A stretch of DNA of 64,000 nt from Rhytidiadelphus loreus (taxonomy: Eukaryota > Streptophyta > Bryopsida > Hypnales > Hylocomiaceae): NCBI GenBank assembly GCA_947034895.1, contig OX344761.1, positions 68,695,839 to 68,759,838 on the forward strand. Direction: 5' to 3'. A program made the position numbers and the translations under genes. The stretch's first letter is position 1; each line of letters opens with the position of its first letter. The notes beneath the pieces are model-generated. The model searched no databases. It saw only the letters and a list, made by a program, of their open reading frames with translations, and had not been told where the DNA came from. Below are positions 10,379 through 22,100 of the stretch, in pieces.

Positions 10379-11701
10379 GGGAGACGTTAAGTACCCCCCC
10401 TTGAGTTAATAGGGGGGTATGTCGTGGGCCCTATCATCCGTAATTGTAGGGCTAGCCCACCGGTTGGGTGGCCCTCCAAGTAACTAAGCATTCTAATTAA
10501 GTATTGATGTAGAATTTCCTTACTCAACTTTAAACTAAGTAGCAACTTTACGATGTAAAATTATATTCATTATTGATTGAAGATTGTGTAGGATGATACC
10601 TACTCCAAAATATTTGAGCCATTCAATTCCAAATAATGAGTTAAAAGCCCTTTTGCAGATAATGAATGTTGAAAGAACATATGAAGTTGTTTCTTGCTCT
10701 TAAAAATTAAAATTATTAATTGTTCAATATTAACTTCACTAAAAATGTTGAAAGACAAAATTACACCTTTTAGAAATGCTAGGAAAGCCTACAACATAAA
10801 GTTGGTACTTAGTTTAAAGTTGAGTACTTAAGGAAATTCTACATCAGTACTTAATTAAAATGCTTAGTTAGAATACTTGTTAGAATGGAAGGTGGAGAGG
10901 TGTTTTTTTATAATGAAATCCATTGTTCCTTATGAGTTGTCCCTCAAAGGATATGGGATAACTTGAACATTGAGCTCCTACTAAGTTTAATCCTGACCCT
11001 TACTATATTCCACATGGATTGCTTTACCTCCGACCATCCAATTTGTATAAATATTTTGTTTTCTTGTACTTCACACACATCCAAGCAAATGAATGTTGGA
11101 TTTGTGTGACACACTTTTTGGATTAATTGAGTGTGATGAGTAGAATTACCAAAATTATAATTTTAAAGTGCGGATTGTGCTTCTCACCTACAGTTTTGCA
11201 ACGTGACTGACTTCCGATGGTTTCAACACACTAGCAAACTCGGTGAGACTTGCGATTGTGATTTGTCTAAGGCAGAAGACGGACGGAACGGAGCCTGGGT
11301 AGGGAGTCTTGGAGGGCCACCCCAGCAAGGGGCAAAGCCAGTGGGCCAGCCCCACAAGCCCGGACGACATACCGGCCGGTAAACTTAGGGCCAACTTACA
11401 TGTGAGCCCGGTGGGCAAACTTTTCCCTAATTCAAGCAAGAAGACAAAAGTGGCTCCACCGATGGTGTTGCCGGGGTGGGCAAGCGGGAAAGGAGGAGTT
11501 GAAGTTTCACCGATATCGGTGGACATCCTCATTGGTGGAGACTAGGTGGAGACTAGGGAATCTAATACGTGGGGATTTTTTATTGTCTCCATCTCCACCC
11601 ACCAGGTCCACATGAAAGTGCAATGTCTATTTTTCCCTGTAGCATCCGCGGTGAAAGTTCCCCGATGACCGATACATGTAAGGAGGCCCTTAATGTCTCC
11701 C
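10379..11701. mobile_element. 1.3-kb composite element with GGGAGAC termini and nested foldback
   Basis: The left end GGGAGACGTTAAG is inverted at the right end as CTTAATGTCTCCC. Inside, 10478-10556 and 10797-10890 form a second inverted repeat of about 75-90 bp (sharing GATGTAGAATTTCCTT and CAACTTTAAACTAAGTA). A third GC-rich pair (around 10447-10480 and 11308-11355, sharing GGTGGCCCTCC) is also inverted. The stretch 10880-11080 resembles pieces of the inverted-repeat family at 33 kb and 58.6 kb. No transposase is encoded. This looks like sequential insertion of non-autonomous elements. Confidence 0.5.
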
Positions 11702-11836
11702 CTTTGACACCCCACTAGGTGCTTTAAATAACCATATTTTGGTCAGAACCCTGTTGAGGTCTACCATTAATAGCACTTCTCCACCATATACTGTACTGTA
11801 GTGTAAAGCGGCCCTGTCAAGATGACACCCTATAAG
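11702..11836. repeat. right copy of ~125-bp direct repeat
   Basis: This is the partner of 10254-10378 in the same orientation. It differs by a short insertion (TACTGTACTG) and scattered substitutions. It directly follows the right terminus of the composite element. Confidence 0.65.
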
Positions 11837-12739
11837 GTAGAGGGCTCAGAAACCGTTCATTTAAGGGGAAATGAAGGTCTGGACAGAAATGTATAGAGTA
11901 GAAAATGATGAATATTTTTTAAACGAATGGCAACTGAAGAAGCCCTCGAAATATTGTTTTCCATGATTTATCAAAGTTTGTATGAATTACTTATCAATTT
12001 CTGAAGTCGGAACACTGTCACAGGGTATATGTGCTCAGTGGTAGGGATAATAATGGCCCATTAGAGGACTTGAAAGGAAGCAAACATGTTCAAAAAACAT
12101 TGAAGGGAAGGGCAGAAATGGTCAGGCAAATAGTAAAAGCCGGCCCTTCCTTCATTAAAAACAAATGGTACACCATTCTGAAATGCATAGGTAATATATT
12201 AAAAAGTATTTTGCCAGAAGTGTACAGTGTTAGCAGTGTACTCTGACTACGGCTGACTGAAATGAGAAGTCCGTTGAGCAAGCACTATAGCTCGTTCGTT
12301 ATCCTTGCAGTGTCAACTGCCTAGGGTTTCCAAAATCGTTCCTTGTGAACTCTACTTCCGCCATTGCCAACATGGGAAAACGTCTGTCCTGATGTGCAGA
12401 GGCGCCATGAAGTACCTCTGGAAGTGGCGCTGGAAGACTGCACATCCACTCCAACGTACACCATGCACTACGCAAACATTTTGGGGGGGAAGAAGCCGTT
12501 GCTGGCTGTGTTCAAAAGTCCCGCCCTGTTCAAAATGCCGCCCCATTCAAAAGTGCCGCCCCCGTCCAAATTCGGTGTCGATGTTGGCCTGCTTCGGCTC
12601 GCTCCCTGCCTTCCCCGCAGCACTCCTGCTGCGTCCGCTGTTGGGTTGCTTCGGCGCGCTCCCGCAGCACTCCTGCTCCGATGAGATTGGAATGGACCCC
12701 GACGCATGCCCTTGCTCCTGCTGCGCTGCTAATCTTCAC
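11837..12739. other. spacer; no gene recognised
   Basis: Short open frames on both strands between 12300 and 12740 overlap each other in GC-rich DNA and show no recognisable domain. The stretch may be the 3' flank of the minus-strand transposon at 13.4-15.9 kb. Confidence 0.35.
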
Positions 12740-13020
12740 TAGCCGACGTCGACTGCTGCTTTGATGACCCTGCCGACGGACGCGCTGCTCCGATGACCCT
12801 GCTGCTCCGATGACCCTGCTGATGTCGACGCGCTGCTCCGACGACTGCTGCTCCAAAGACAGCTGCTCCGAATCCTCCGATGGTTGCGCTGCTCCGAATC
12901 CTCCGATGACCCTGCTCCGATGGTCGCCATGCTGCTGTCGCGATGCTGCTGCTCATTGCTGTACCTGCCGACGGTAGTACTGCTGCTCCGATGATCCTGC
13001 CGACGGTCGCACTGCTACCT
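12740..13020. repeat. GC-rich degenerate minisatellite (GCTGCTCCGATGACC-type units)
   Basis: Units related to GCTGCTCCGATGACCCT recur in variable spacing, mixed with GCTGCTCCGAATCCTCCGA. The repetition produces low-complexity frames on both strands (Ser/Ala/Gly-rich) that should not be taken as proteins. It lies between the spacer and the 3' side of the transposase relic. Confidence 0.65.
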
Positions 13021-13456
13021 GGTCAGTTCCGTGACTAGCCACTCATGTTCTTCTTCTGCAGATGCAATCGCTGTCTGCACTTCTTTGACTCTTCTGGCTT
13101 GTGATTTCCTGTGCAGGTGAAGAACAAGGACGCCGTGACCCTCTTCGAAAGCTGCCTTCCACTAAAACAGGTATTTCCTCTCCAAAAACTTCTCTGTACA
13201 TTACATTGCATTATTCTCTGTACATTACATTGCTGTCATTTATGGTGAGCTAGGAGTGGCCATGTGTGACTGATGCTTGGTTTCTTGCGGGTTCCATTGA
13301 TGTCCTAGTGACAGGAGTCCAGCCAACTTGCATATGTACATGGTGCAAACTGCTGCTGTACTGCTGCGCTAAGACTCCTAATTTCAATTGCACAGGAACT
13401 TCTTTGGACGCAGGTAAGCTCCTTGGATCCTTTCCGGATTTTTTGAGTGCTCTCCT

Positions 13457-15892
13457 CTACATTGCCAGCCGTTGGTTCTGAATACACAGAGCAGGGACGC
13501 TGCCACAATATGGGGCTTTATATCCTGTTGTGCAGACATTTGTCCGTATAGCAGCTTGTAATCTCTCGCCATAAGCTCGGACATTCTTTACACTCCACTC
13601 CTCCCTATGTCGTTTTCTGCTTTCTGCAAGCTCTGCCCTTGCTTTTCTGGCTTCCATGTTCTCTTTCTTCTGTCGCTCTCTTAGTGTTTGACCTCGTTCT
13701 CTCTCCTGTCGCCTACGCTCCTGTTCAACTGCTGCAGCTTCTTTCTTCGCTGCTAGTTCCTCAAGTTCGTGCACATGGTCATCTTCTGTAAGCAAGATGG
13801 ACATCTCGTAGTCAATGAGTGGCTCAGTTTGCTTCTTGGATTTCGCAGGTAGTGGCACTTGAGGTAATTTCAGCAATTCATTAAAACTTGCTCCATCGCC
13901 AGTTGAGTTACTGGCGCTGTCACCTGACTGCGGCGTTGCTGTTGAATGAGAACCGTGCTTCCCTGCTGGGCCTTCGTCGCTGGAACTACCGCAGCTGCGT
14001 GGCTTAAGTTCCCCTCCATCGTTGTCGCTTTCAACATCCACATAATACTGTGTGCAGAATGGCACATCCTCTGGCAGGTCTTCATAGACTTCCTCGACAT
14101 CGCATGCAGTTTCGTAGTATTCAGCCTTGCAGTGTCTGCTGTAAGCTCGACTAGGGCCCATCTACTTATCTAGAGCTCGATGATTCAAGGGATATATTCC
14201 TGTTGCCTGGAAGCCTCTCTTGATATTGGTAGGACTTAGAGCTTTTCTCAAGCTAAAGGACATCCACTGAGCAATATCTTCTTTTTGTGGCACCTTCCCT
14301 GTGTGGCCTAAACTCCATTTATCCCTGTATGCTCTGAAAGCATATTTAAAAGGTTTGAAACAGGTAACATCCAATGGTTGCATTGCATGTGAGGTGTGGG
14401 AAGGGAATGTCAATAAGTCTAGCCCCCTAGATTTTGCCAAGTGAATGACTGCCAAGGTCACATGCGATTTGTGTCCGTCTAGGATTAGTAAATGTCTGTT
14501 CACAGGTGATATGCCATACATTTCAGATACCTTCAGCAAGAAGTGGCGCATCCACTCTAGGAACAAAGCACTAGTCATCCAAGCTTTGCTTTGCATAGCC
14601 ATTGTTGCACCCCTCTCTCCGGTTTTTCTAAGGAATTTTCTGGGGTTTTTTTTCCCTTTGAAAATGTAAAAATTTGGTATGCTTTGTCCTTTAGCATTGA
14701 TGCAACTGAGGACTGATAACCACTCTCGCCGATCTGGAGTTACTTTGTGGACTGATTTAGAGCCTTTGAGAGCTATCACGTAACCTCCCCCATCCTTCCC
14801 TGCTTGGACGCCACTCTCATCGCAGTTCCATATCTGTTGAGGTTCATAGCTATGGCATTCATAGAGAATCTCTAGGTTCTGAAAAAAGGACTTCACAGCC
14901 TCAGGACACAAATTTCTAGCACGTTTTTGCTCTAATGCCTATGCTTTTCGAATTGACAATTCAGGGTGTCTTCGTTTGAAGCACTTCACCCATCCAGCTC
15001 CAGGTACACCATCTTTAAATGGCGTCACTCTGGATTGAGTGAGGAGTCCTACTTTTTCTCTGAGTTGCTTGATAGTTAAAGGAAAACCTAGATCTTGCAT
15101 TTTTGTTACATGCTCAACAAGTTTTTGTTCCTCTTCATCTGTTAAAACTCCTGCTTTGCCTCTCCTTCTGTTCATAGTTGTTCCGTAAATGTGACCTCGT
15201 AAGCTGGATGTTGGGATACCATTCTCCCTTGCAGCAGCTCTTATAGGCATACCATCGTCAAAATCTGCTATAGCTCGTTTCAGGTCCTTGTTAGTCCAAT
15301 TTCCGTTTTTCCTACGCTTCTGTCTTCTTCTATCGCCAGGGTCTGAAGACAAAGAGGAATGCGAGGTTTTGCCTGGACTCATACCTGCTGGATGTAGTCT
15401 GTCTTGCAGGTTCCGCAACGAAGGTCTTCTACGAAACTCATCTTCTGCGGCAGTTCTGCGCTCCTGTGGACCGCTCCTGCCGCGCTGCTGTCGCCCGCTT
15501 CTGCTGCGCAGGTCATCTTCCTCATCGATTTGCAGATCTCGCCCCTGCCCTCCCTCCGCTGAAGATCGTTGCCTCCCTGTTAGCATGCTTCCTGTTGTCC
15601 GGTATGGCTGTTGAGGTTGAGGTCGAATGACTGTCCGCTTCTCTGCAGGAGGACTTACAGCGCTGCCTTGTATGGCGATGCTCTCATCAACTAGTCGCTC
15701 AAATTCTTCCATCTGATAAAACCAGTTATCATTCTCTTCTTCTTTCACAGATTCTAGGAATGCTTCATTTTCTTCATATTCTCCTGCATTCTCATAATAG
15801 TTCTCTTCAAGACTGCTTCCCCAACTCCTTGCTGTAGAGGAACTACCGCCCTCTCCTTCACTTTCACTCTCGCAGGTGCTATAGCTTGCCAT
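13457..15892 (-). pseudogene. pogo/CENP-B-type DDE transposase interrupted by two in-frame TAG codons
   Basis: A single minus-strand frame runs from ATG 15892 to TAA/TAG-bounded end 13457, about 812 codons. It is broken only by TAG at 14941-14939 and TAG at 14164-14162, and no frame change occurs. The first part has an acidic Ser-rich N-terminus, a psq-like helix-turn-helix (IRAAARENGIPTSSLRGHI) and a CENP-B/Tc5-type DNA-binding domain ending GWVKCFKRRHPELSIRKA. The middle part is the catalytic core: NCDESGV, LLILDGHKSHV and SHAMQPLDVTCFKPF, giving a D..D35D-type triad. The last part carries a Glu/Arg-rich coiled coil (QERRRQERERG). Both stops are explained by single C-to-T changes of CAG. 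Without suppression of the stops no full enzyme is made. Terminal inverted repeats were not located. Confidence 0.8.
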
Positions 15893-16766
15893 GATGAGAA
15901 GGATTCTACTGAAACAAACTTCAGCTGTAACTAACCTGTAAGTTAGAATTGAAGAAGCACAGCTTTTGGAATTCTAATAATCTCACTTAGAGCAATGTCT
16001 ACAAGACTAGTAGGAAGATGGATGTAATGATACTAAATTATTTTTATATTTGCAAGCTACAAAAATCTTTGCAAGTTGTGCAAAAGCATGGTTGTGATGA
16101 CACACGGGAGCTGTACTTGTAGCTATGAAGCTAATTGCAGGCCAACTACCATTTCATGGGAACGCTAGTTCTTCATTATTTTAATGTTTATCATATTTTT
16201 CAAAATAAATCAAATAGTACATATGTTAAAACCGGCGGTTGATGTATGTAAAATGACTTTATTGATTGTAATAGTAGCATTGTTGGCGGCTTGGAATTCA
16301 CTATCTCTGACTGTGTTAGCAATCAAAGAGTATTAAAGTATGGATCAAAGTATTTACGTTTTCAGATCTTCCTTTATTGCCATTATGTGCTTTCACGTCT
16401 CCATTGTACCCATTGAATAGTTATATTTCATTTTTTGTCAGCTCAATAATAAGTTAATGGAGGTTGGTAATTTGATATGAAAGTATTCAAAAACCATTCA
16501 TTCTCAATTCCCTGAAACTACTGCTCATTTTCAATACCCTTCTGCACAATTTCAGGCTTGTTTACAGAGACGATTCTTAATGCCCGAACTTTTCTCGAGC
16601 CCTCTCCTATAACTATATATGGTGATTTTAGTGTGTGCCGACCGAATCGAGGGTAATGTACCGGCCGGTTCTGTGCCGATGATCTGTGTGCAGGTCTGTA
16701 CCAGCACTACCCGTCGCTGGATCTCCAAGCTCCTAGGTCGCCGTCATGGGAAAGAGAAATACAGAC

Positions 16767-17124
16767 ACTTTGTGAAATTGAAATTGTCACTCAATGTTTT
16801 GGAGATTCATGTGAAATGGCAGATTTTGTTTGTGAACTCTGATATGAGTCAGTCAGTCAATCAGAGTGTTTTTTCGAGCATCGACTTAGTTTATGTTTGA
16901 TAGAGTCCCTATTCATCATGCTCTACTTTGTGAAGCTTTGTTTGTTGTGAAGTTTCAGTACATGTAAATATTGCAAATGTTGTGAGGTTTTTGCAATTTC
17001 AATCTCAAAGCAGACAACTCAAAATATTTAATTTTTGAAATTAAAATTTGTATTTTGGATGTCTACACACAGAGCTTTGAATGATTTGATTTTGGTTCAT
17101 GAAATTAAAGTTATGAGGGGTTTG
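16767..17124 (+). repeat. direct repeat copy 1 (358 bp) upstream of the NLR
   Basis: Alignment by eye to 23991-24344 shows seven substitutions and one 4-base deletion, about 98% identity, in the same orientation. Similarity stops sharply after GAGGGGTTTG at both right ends. The other copy lies just beyond the NLR stop codon, so this copy looks like duplicated NLR 3' flanking sequence about 2.4 kb upstream of the gene. Confidence 0.9.
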
Positions 17125-17289
17125 TCTGCAGCTAATCAACTTAGCAATCCTCCACCTTTTCTTGGAACCTTTTCTAAGTACATGGCAGGGGTGCATTTTG
17201 AACGCCTCTCCTGTAGTAGAGAACGTGCAAGGCATATGGTAGAACTCTCCATTACCGCCATCCTAGGAAATCATCCCATTTGCGTCAGT

Positions 17290-17950
17290 CAGTGATTCAC
17301 TCATTACCACAATCTTATCAACGTGTAATCATAATGACAATGCACTTGAAAAGCGAACACACGTCAGCCCACACGCTTTAACAAGGGTTTGCCCACGTTT
17401 TAATTAAGGGTCTACTAATGCTTTGACATTTCACCTTTGAAAAATCATAGAAAATTCAATTCTTGTCAGAATGTCTTTATTCTTCTTGCAAATGACTTCC
17501 CTCCAACTTTTTTTTTTTTTTTTTGAACAAATGAAACGGGATTTCATTGCAAAAGAGGAATAATACAAGCACCAGCCACAGGTGGCCTGGTGGGGTGAGA
17601 ACAACAAGACCAAATAAAATAAAAACAAATAACAAGACCGGATGACATGGGCGTGAGCCAGCGCCAAGCACAGCCGGGAACAAGGCCCCAGGCGGCCGAC
17701 GAACGGAACAGCAACCCACCCAAGCCGAAGCAAACTCAAGGCGGTTGAAAAATAAAGCTGGTGCAGGGCCCACGAAGCTCCCACCGAGGATGGCCGTCAA
17801 TCAGACTGGCAAAAATCTCCTTGCGGCACCTACGCGCCACGAAGGTGTTGTGAATCCCTCCAACTTTTCAATCTCTGAAAAATGTGGGAGCTCAGAAATA
17901 ACTTCTCCAAAACACCACCTAAATAGCAAATCTGTACGGTAGTCTGTTGT
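17290..17950. repeat. dispersed repeat interrupted by a LINE fragment
   Basis: Sequence on both sides of the LINE insertion matches a continuous stretch at about 52600-52830. Left of the insert this includes CAATGCACTTG, GCTTTAACAAGGGT and CTTTGAAAAAT. Right of it this includes TTCAATCTCTGAAAAAT, TGGGAG and AATAACTTCTCCAA. The 52.7-kb copy therefore shows the pre-insertion state. Confidence 0.7.
17512..17854 (-). mobile_element. 3'-end fragment of a LINE (L1-type) retrotransposon
   Basis: A poly-T run (about 17508-17524) marks the poly-A tail of a minus-strand insertion. The insert is flanked by a 14-bp target duplication TCCCTCCAACTTTT at 17498-17511 and 17855-17868. The minus-strand text before the tail (a hydrophobic frame ending in FCNEIPFHLFK followed by lysines) is typical of the extreme 3' region of plant LINEs. 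Only about 340 bp are present, so it is a 5'-truncated dead copy. Confidence 0.8.
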
Positions 17951-18185
17951 AATTCCGACCATGTTCTTAAGACCATCCCTAGCCAAGGTCTGAAATGGAC
18001 ATTAAGAGGTTGGAAAATGGATATGTTGTAAGCATTGAATGTTTTGTCAATGTTTTGTCAATGTTATCAGAGCGGTTAAGCATTTGCCAAATGTTCCTTT
18101 ATACTTTGCTAGTGGATGGAATAAGAGCAAAGGTGGATCCATTTCTGAAATGTTTACTTGAATTCAAAAAAGTTTTTCCCCTACA

Positions 18186-18387
18186 ACTTCGAATGCTAGT
18201 ATCTTCCAATCTATATGGTCAAACTTCATGAAATTTTTATCACATGATCTCATCCAAGTATAGTACAAGATCCTACAGTTAGATTTCTTAATTTTAATTT
18301 TTTTTTTCCCTGGATGAAAGCAATCGAAATGACAATTGCAAGTGATTTTTGTCAAAAAAAAAGAGGACTTGACCCTTTAGGAGTTAA
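18186..18387 (+). repeat. dispersed repeat, partial copy of the TTAA-flanked element at 54-55 kb
   Basis: It shares TCAAACTTCATGAAATTTTT, AAGATCCTAC and the terminal GACYYT..TTAGGRGTTAAG with 54977-55177. The right end TTTAGGAGTTAAG corresponds to the right terminal repeat of that element. The left end was not found, so the copy seems truncated. Confidence 0.6.
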
Positions 18388-18519
18388 GTTCAGTAAAGGT
18401 AGTATTTTGGAACTTTGTCTATTATTTTCTGCATGCCACAATGTCTGTTTTTGGTGAAGCCATATCTTTTTTCAGACTCCCCATGTGTGGATTTTGTAAG
18501 GCCTATGATAAAAAAAGAG

Positions 18520-18700
18520 TTCCTTATGGCAGAATTCTTTAGAAATCCATAAGTAATTCAAAAATGCTCCAAAAAATATGAAACCACTTAGGTTAGATTC
18601 CACATCAATTTTTCTTCAAGTGAAAAATAAGGAAAAATAATTTCGTGCATCTAGGAACCATCGGAAAGGCCGACCAGCCCTTAAATGGGCGCTTTAAGAG
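18520..18700 (+). repeat. dispersed repeat copy (CTCCAAAAAATATGAA core)
   Basis: The core GCTCCAAAAAATATGAAACC followed by ACTTAGGTTAG matches the copies near 38.9 and 39.3 kb and, inverted, near 2.6 kb. It is non-coding and in the spacer upstream of the NLR gene. Confidence 0.55.
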
Positions 18701-19175
18701 CAGACTACCATAATGGTAGTGGGCAGTACTGCCATTTCATGTAAGTTAGTCGCAAATGATGCTCCGGGTTGAAGTTCCGCAGTCTCTCACGCCAATTTGC
18801 AAGCCAACTGGTGAAAAATGCGTAATGAATTTATTTTTATTTTTATTTTTAATTCTTGAAATAGATTTTATGTTCTTGCAGAGACCCTACGCACTGAGAT
18901 CGTGAATCGGAGGATAGACTTTTATTAGGTTTGTTGCATCCGAGCGGAACATAGCATCAACAGTACACAGACAGTATTGTCGGTTCGCGCTTGACGAAGA
19001 ACAGTTAGGGTTCAATGGCTCGAGCGTCATATGTGCTCACATTTTGTCGGTAGGTTTACTGCCAACTAATTTATCTTGTAGATTATGCTGCAGGTGTTGC
19101 GGTGATTTGCCGCAGATGCGGTGCTTGCTGTCAACAGCTCAACTTTCAAATTGAACAATTCTCCGATCCAGCCCT

Positions 19176-22100
19176 ATGGCGTCCGATTCAGGGCTTGCGT
19201 CTGTACAAGAGCATTCTTCAAGTGGACAAAGGTTGCAATGCAAGGCCATAGCCTGTCAGAATATTATCGCCAATCGTATGCGTTCTTTGACTCGTCACCT
19301 GTTAGAAGTTAGTTCTATGTATGTATGTATATGTTCCACTCGAGGCGTTCCTGACGTGGTAGATGGAATGTGTTAAATATGCAGATGTCAAAACCAGCGA
19401 GAGCACGAGGTATTTTTGAGCCATAGCGGATATCAGAAGGGATTTGTAGGTGACTTGTTCGACGATTTAGTAGCTTTGCCTCGTTTTCAGTTCAATGAGC
19501 CTTTCTTTGATAAAGAAGATGCAAGTTTGCGAAAGGGGCAAGAATTTGTGAGTCCCATCATCTGCGCTGCTAGAAACTGTGCTGTGGCAGTCATGATCTT
19601 GACAGAGGATTACTTGACTTCGTATTGGCCGATGTTGGAGCTGCTACATTTTATTGATGCTCAAAAGGACACCAATTCTGGTATGAAGTTGCTACCAGTT
19701 TTCTACGACAACCTGCTACCTTCTGACCTCAGTGATCGAGACATAGAAATGGACTGGAAGGTGGCGTGGGAAAAAATCATTCCCAAGCAATCATCAGTAG
19801 TACGCAGAGAAATCTCCTTAACAGTAGAATCGTGTAAGGAAGCGCTGAAAATTCTGAAGAAGTCTAATGGTATAGTGGCGCATAAGGACCAGTCATCCAA
19901 ATCACTGCGAAATGAAATTGTGTCTGCCGTCCTCAATTTCTTGCCTTCAAGCGTTCACCGCGAAATCCACCCCGACATAGAGGGTGGTCGTCGACTATGT
20001 CACGTAAGTCGTTTGGAGCTTGGCATTAACGCTTTTTAACCAGCATTTGGTTAAGGGCTCATGGTTTCTTGTCTCAAGCATCTTTCAAGCAGCCAAGCTG
20101 GTAGTGATGGAAGGGTCTACAGTGTGGGGTTTTAATGGGGTTTTGCAAATTTAATACTTCAAAATTTGTTCTAATTTTACATTATAGATCACCCATTGTT
20201 TAGTGCCTATCTCCAAGCTAATACCTTGGAAGCTGTTACATGCTAGACAATGTAGGCCTCTAATGAAATCTTGGTTGCACACAGGTGATATCGAAAATGT
20301 TTCAAAAGGATGATAAAGAAATAGAATGTCTTGGGCTATACGGCATGGGGGGTTCAGGGAAAACGACAATGTGTGAAGCTTTATGCTGTTATTTTGGGCC
20401 ATCTTTCAATTTCAAAGTTTATCATTTGAAGATTGGAAGCAATGACAGGTTCAAATCGCAAGAGAATTTATTCCAGCGTCACAAGGAACTTCTGAGGGAG
20501 CTTATACATATGACACAGGCACAACTAGACAGAATTGGGGACCCACGCAAGGTAACACTGATTCTTGTTGTTGTTGTTGTTGCTGCTGCAGTGGAACTTC
20601 TATTGCAGAAGACAACGATGTACCGAGTGGCTTACAGTTTGTTCAAAAGAGTGTCGATTTGTGTTGTAATGGTAGCATTAGGGTCTCTGCGTCTAAAACT
20701 ATTTAATATGCATTCTTTTAAACTTCTGCAGCTCGTGGATTACTCTGGAGCGTCTAGTAGAGGATTAATTGTACAAAAATATACCTTTGATGTTCGTGTT
20801 GTGTACATGAGGTTAATCTACCATTTTAATACCCGTACTAACTTTGGTACTAACCATTTTATCGCTGGTACTAACTATGTTTTGTTGATCCTTTAGCTTA
20901 ATAGTCAACTTTACAGCACTTTTTCCAATGTTTATGATGTACAACATTGATGGTTTATTATTCTTTGTGTGGCAGGCTCTAAAGATGTATTTGAAAAAGC
21001 AACCTGTATTTCTAGCTGTGGATGATGTTCGAGAAGACTTGGATTCTTGTCAAGAAGTTCGGACTTATTTGAGCTATCTCTGTCCAGGGAGCAAAATAAT
21101 CATCACAGCACGAAGTCAAAATATTGTGCTAAGTGTGATAGGCCACCCAATGTTTTGCAAGCCCATTCCACATCTGAAGAAGCGCGAAGCTTTGTCTCTA
21201 TTCCTCAAAATTGCGGCGCCTAAGAAGATTTCGACTCCACCGGATCCGAGGGAAACTCGGGCACTAGAAGAATGTCTGCAAATTTGTTTCTTCCCAATGG
21301 AGGATGAAGCCAAACACAATCTGTTTCCTCTAGAAGCTGTTGGTGATCCATCTGAGGTTGGCCATTATCATCCACTAGCTCTGCGAGCAGTTGCATCTTA
21401 CTTTAAAGATCTGTACTCCAAGCTGGATGACATCGTTCAGTGTGGAGAAGATTTGATACACAAGAAAAAGCTGATTTTCTGTTCTAATGATCCAAAAAAA
21501 ATCATCTTTGACGTCCTAGGAATTGGCTTCAACGAAATTTGTCACGTGGGTAAGCAACTATTCATTGATGTAGCTCTATTTGCACCACCACCTGATGAAG
21601 GCGAGGACATTTTCAACTGGTTGGTTGTTATTCATGCTAATCTCAACCCCGACGTTATACACTTGAAGGTGGGTCTTCTATCTTGCCTGATATTATGGAG
21701 AGATACATTACACAGTACATCAGAGGTATATAGTACATTTTGTCAAGAGTCCAGAACACATCGAGAAAAGAAAAGAAAAGATTCTGCAGCTTGATACCGT
21801 CTGCTTCATCACTTTAAAGCATATAAGAGTGGAGTGGCCTTCAGACTTGTCTGTTGTTGTCAATGAATTGGTCCCTTGTAGCCATCTTGACATTGATTTT
21901 AGAATATGTTTTTCTATCTTTCTAACGGCACAAATAGAATGGCTGCTATGGTATGAATACTATTGTACAAAGACTTTGAGCTGAGACCCATAACATGGAC
22001 AGGTTTGATTATACATGGTGTTTAGGGTTCATTAGTCAGAGGCGTAGCAAAGATTATTTTTTGGCAGTAGTAGTACTAGGCCAGATTCAGGTCATGATCA

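Noticed and set aside
12305..12956. Overlapping frames of up to 145 codons on both strands
   Set aside because: They lie over GC-rich low-complexity sequence and the CTGCTCC minisatellite; composition is Ser/Ala/Arg-rich in every frame, which indicates repeat translation.
17431..17800. Hydrophobic minus-strand frame as a membrane protein
   Set aside because: It coincides with the LINE 3' fragment and its poly-A tail, including the run of lysines read from the tail.
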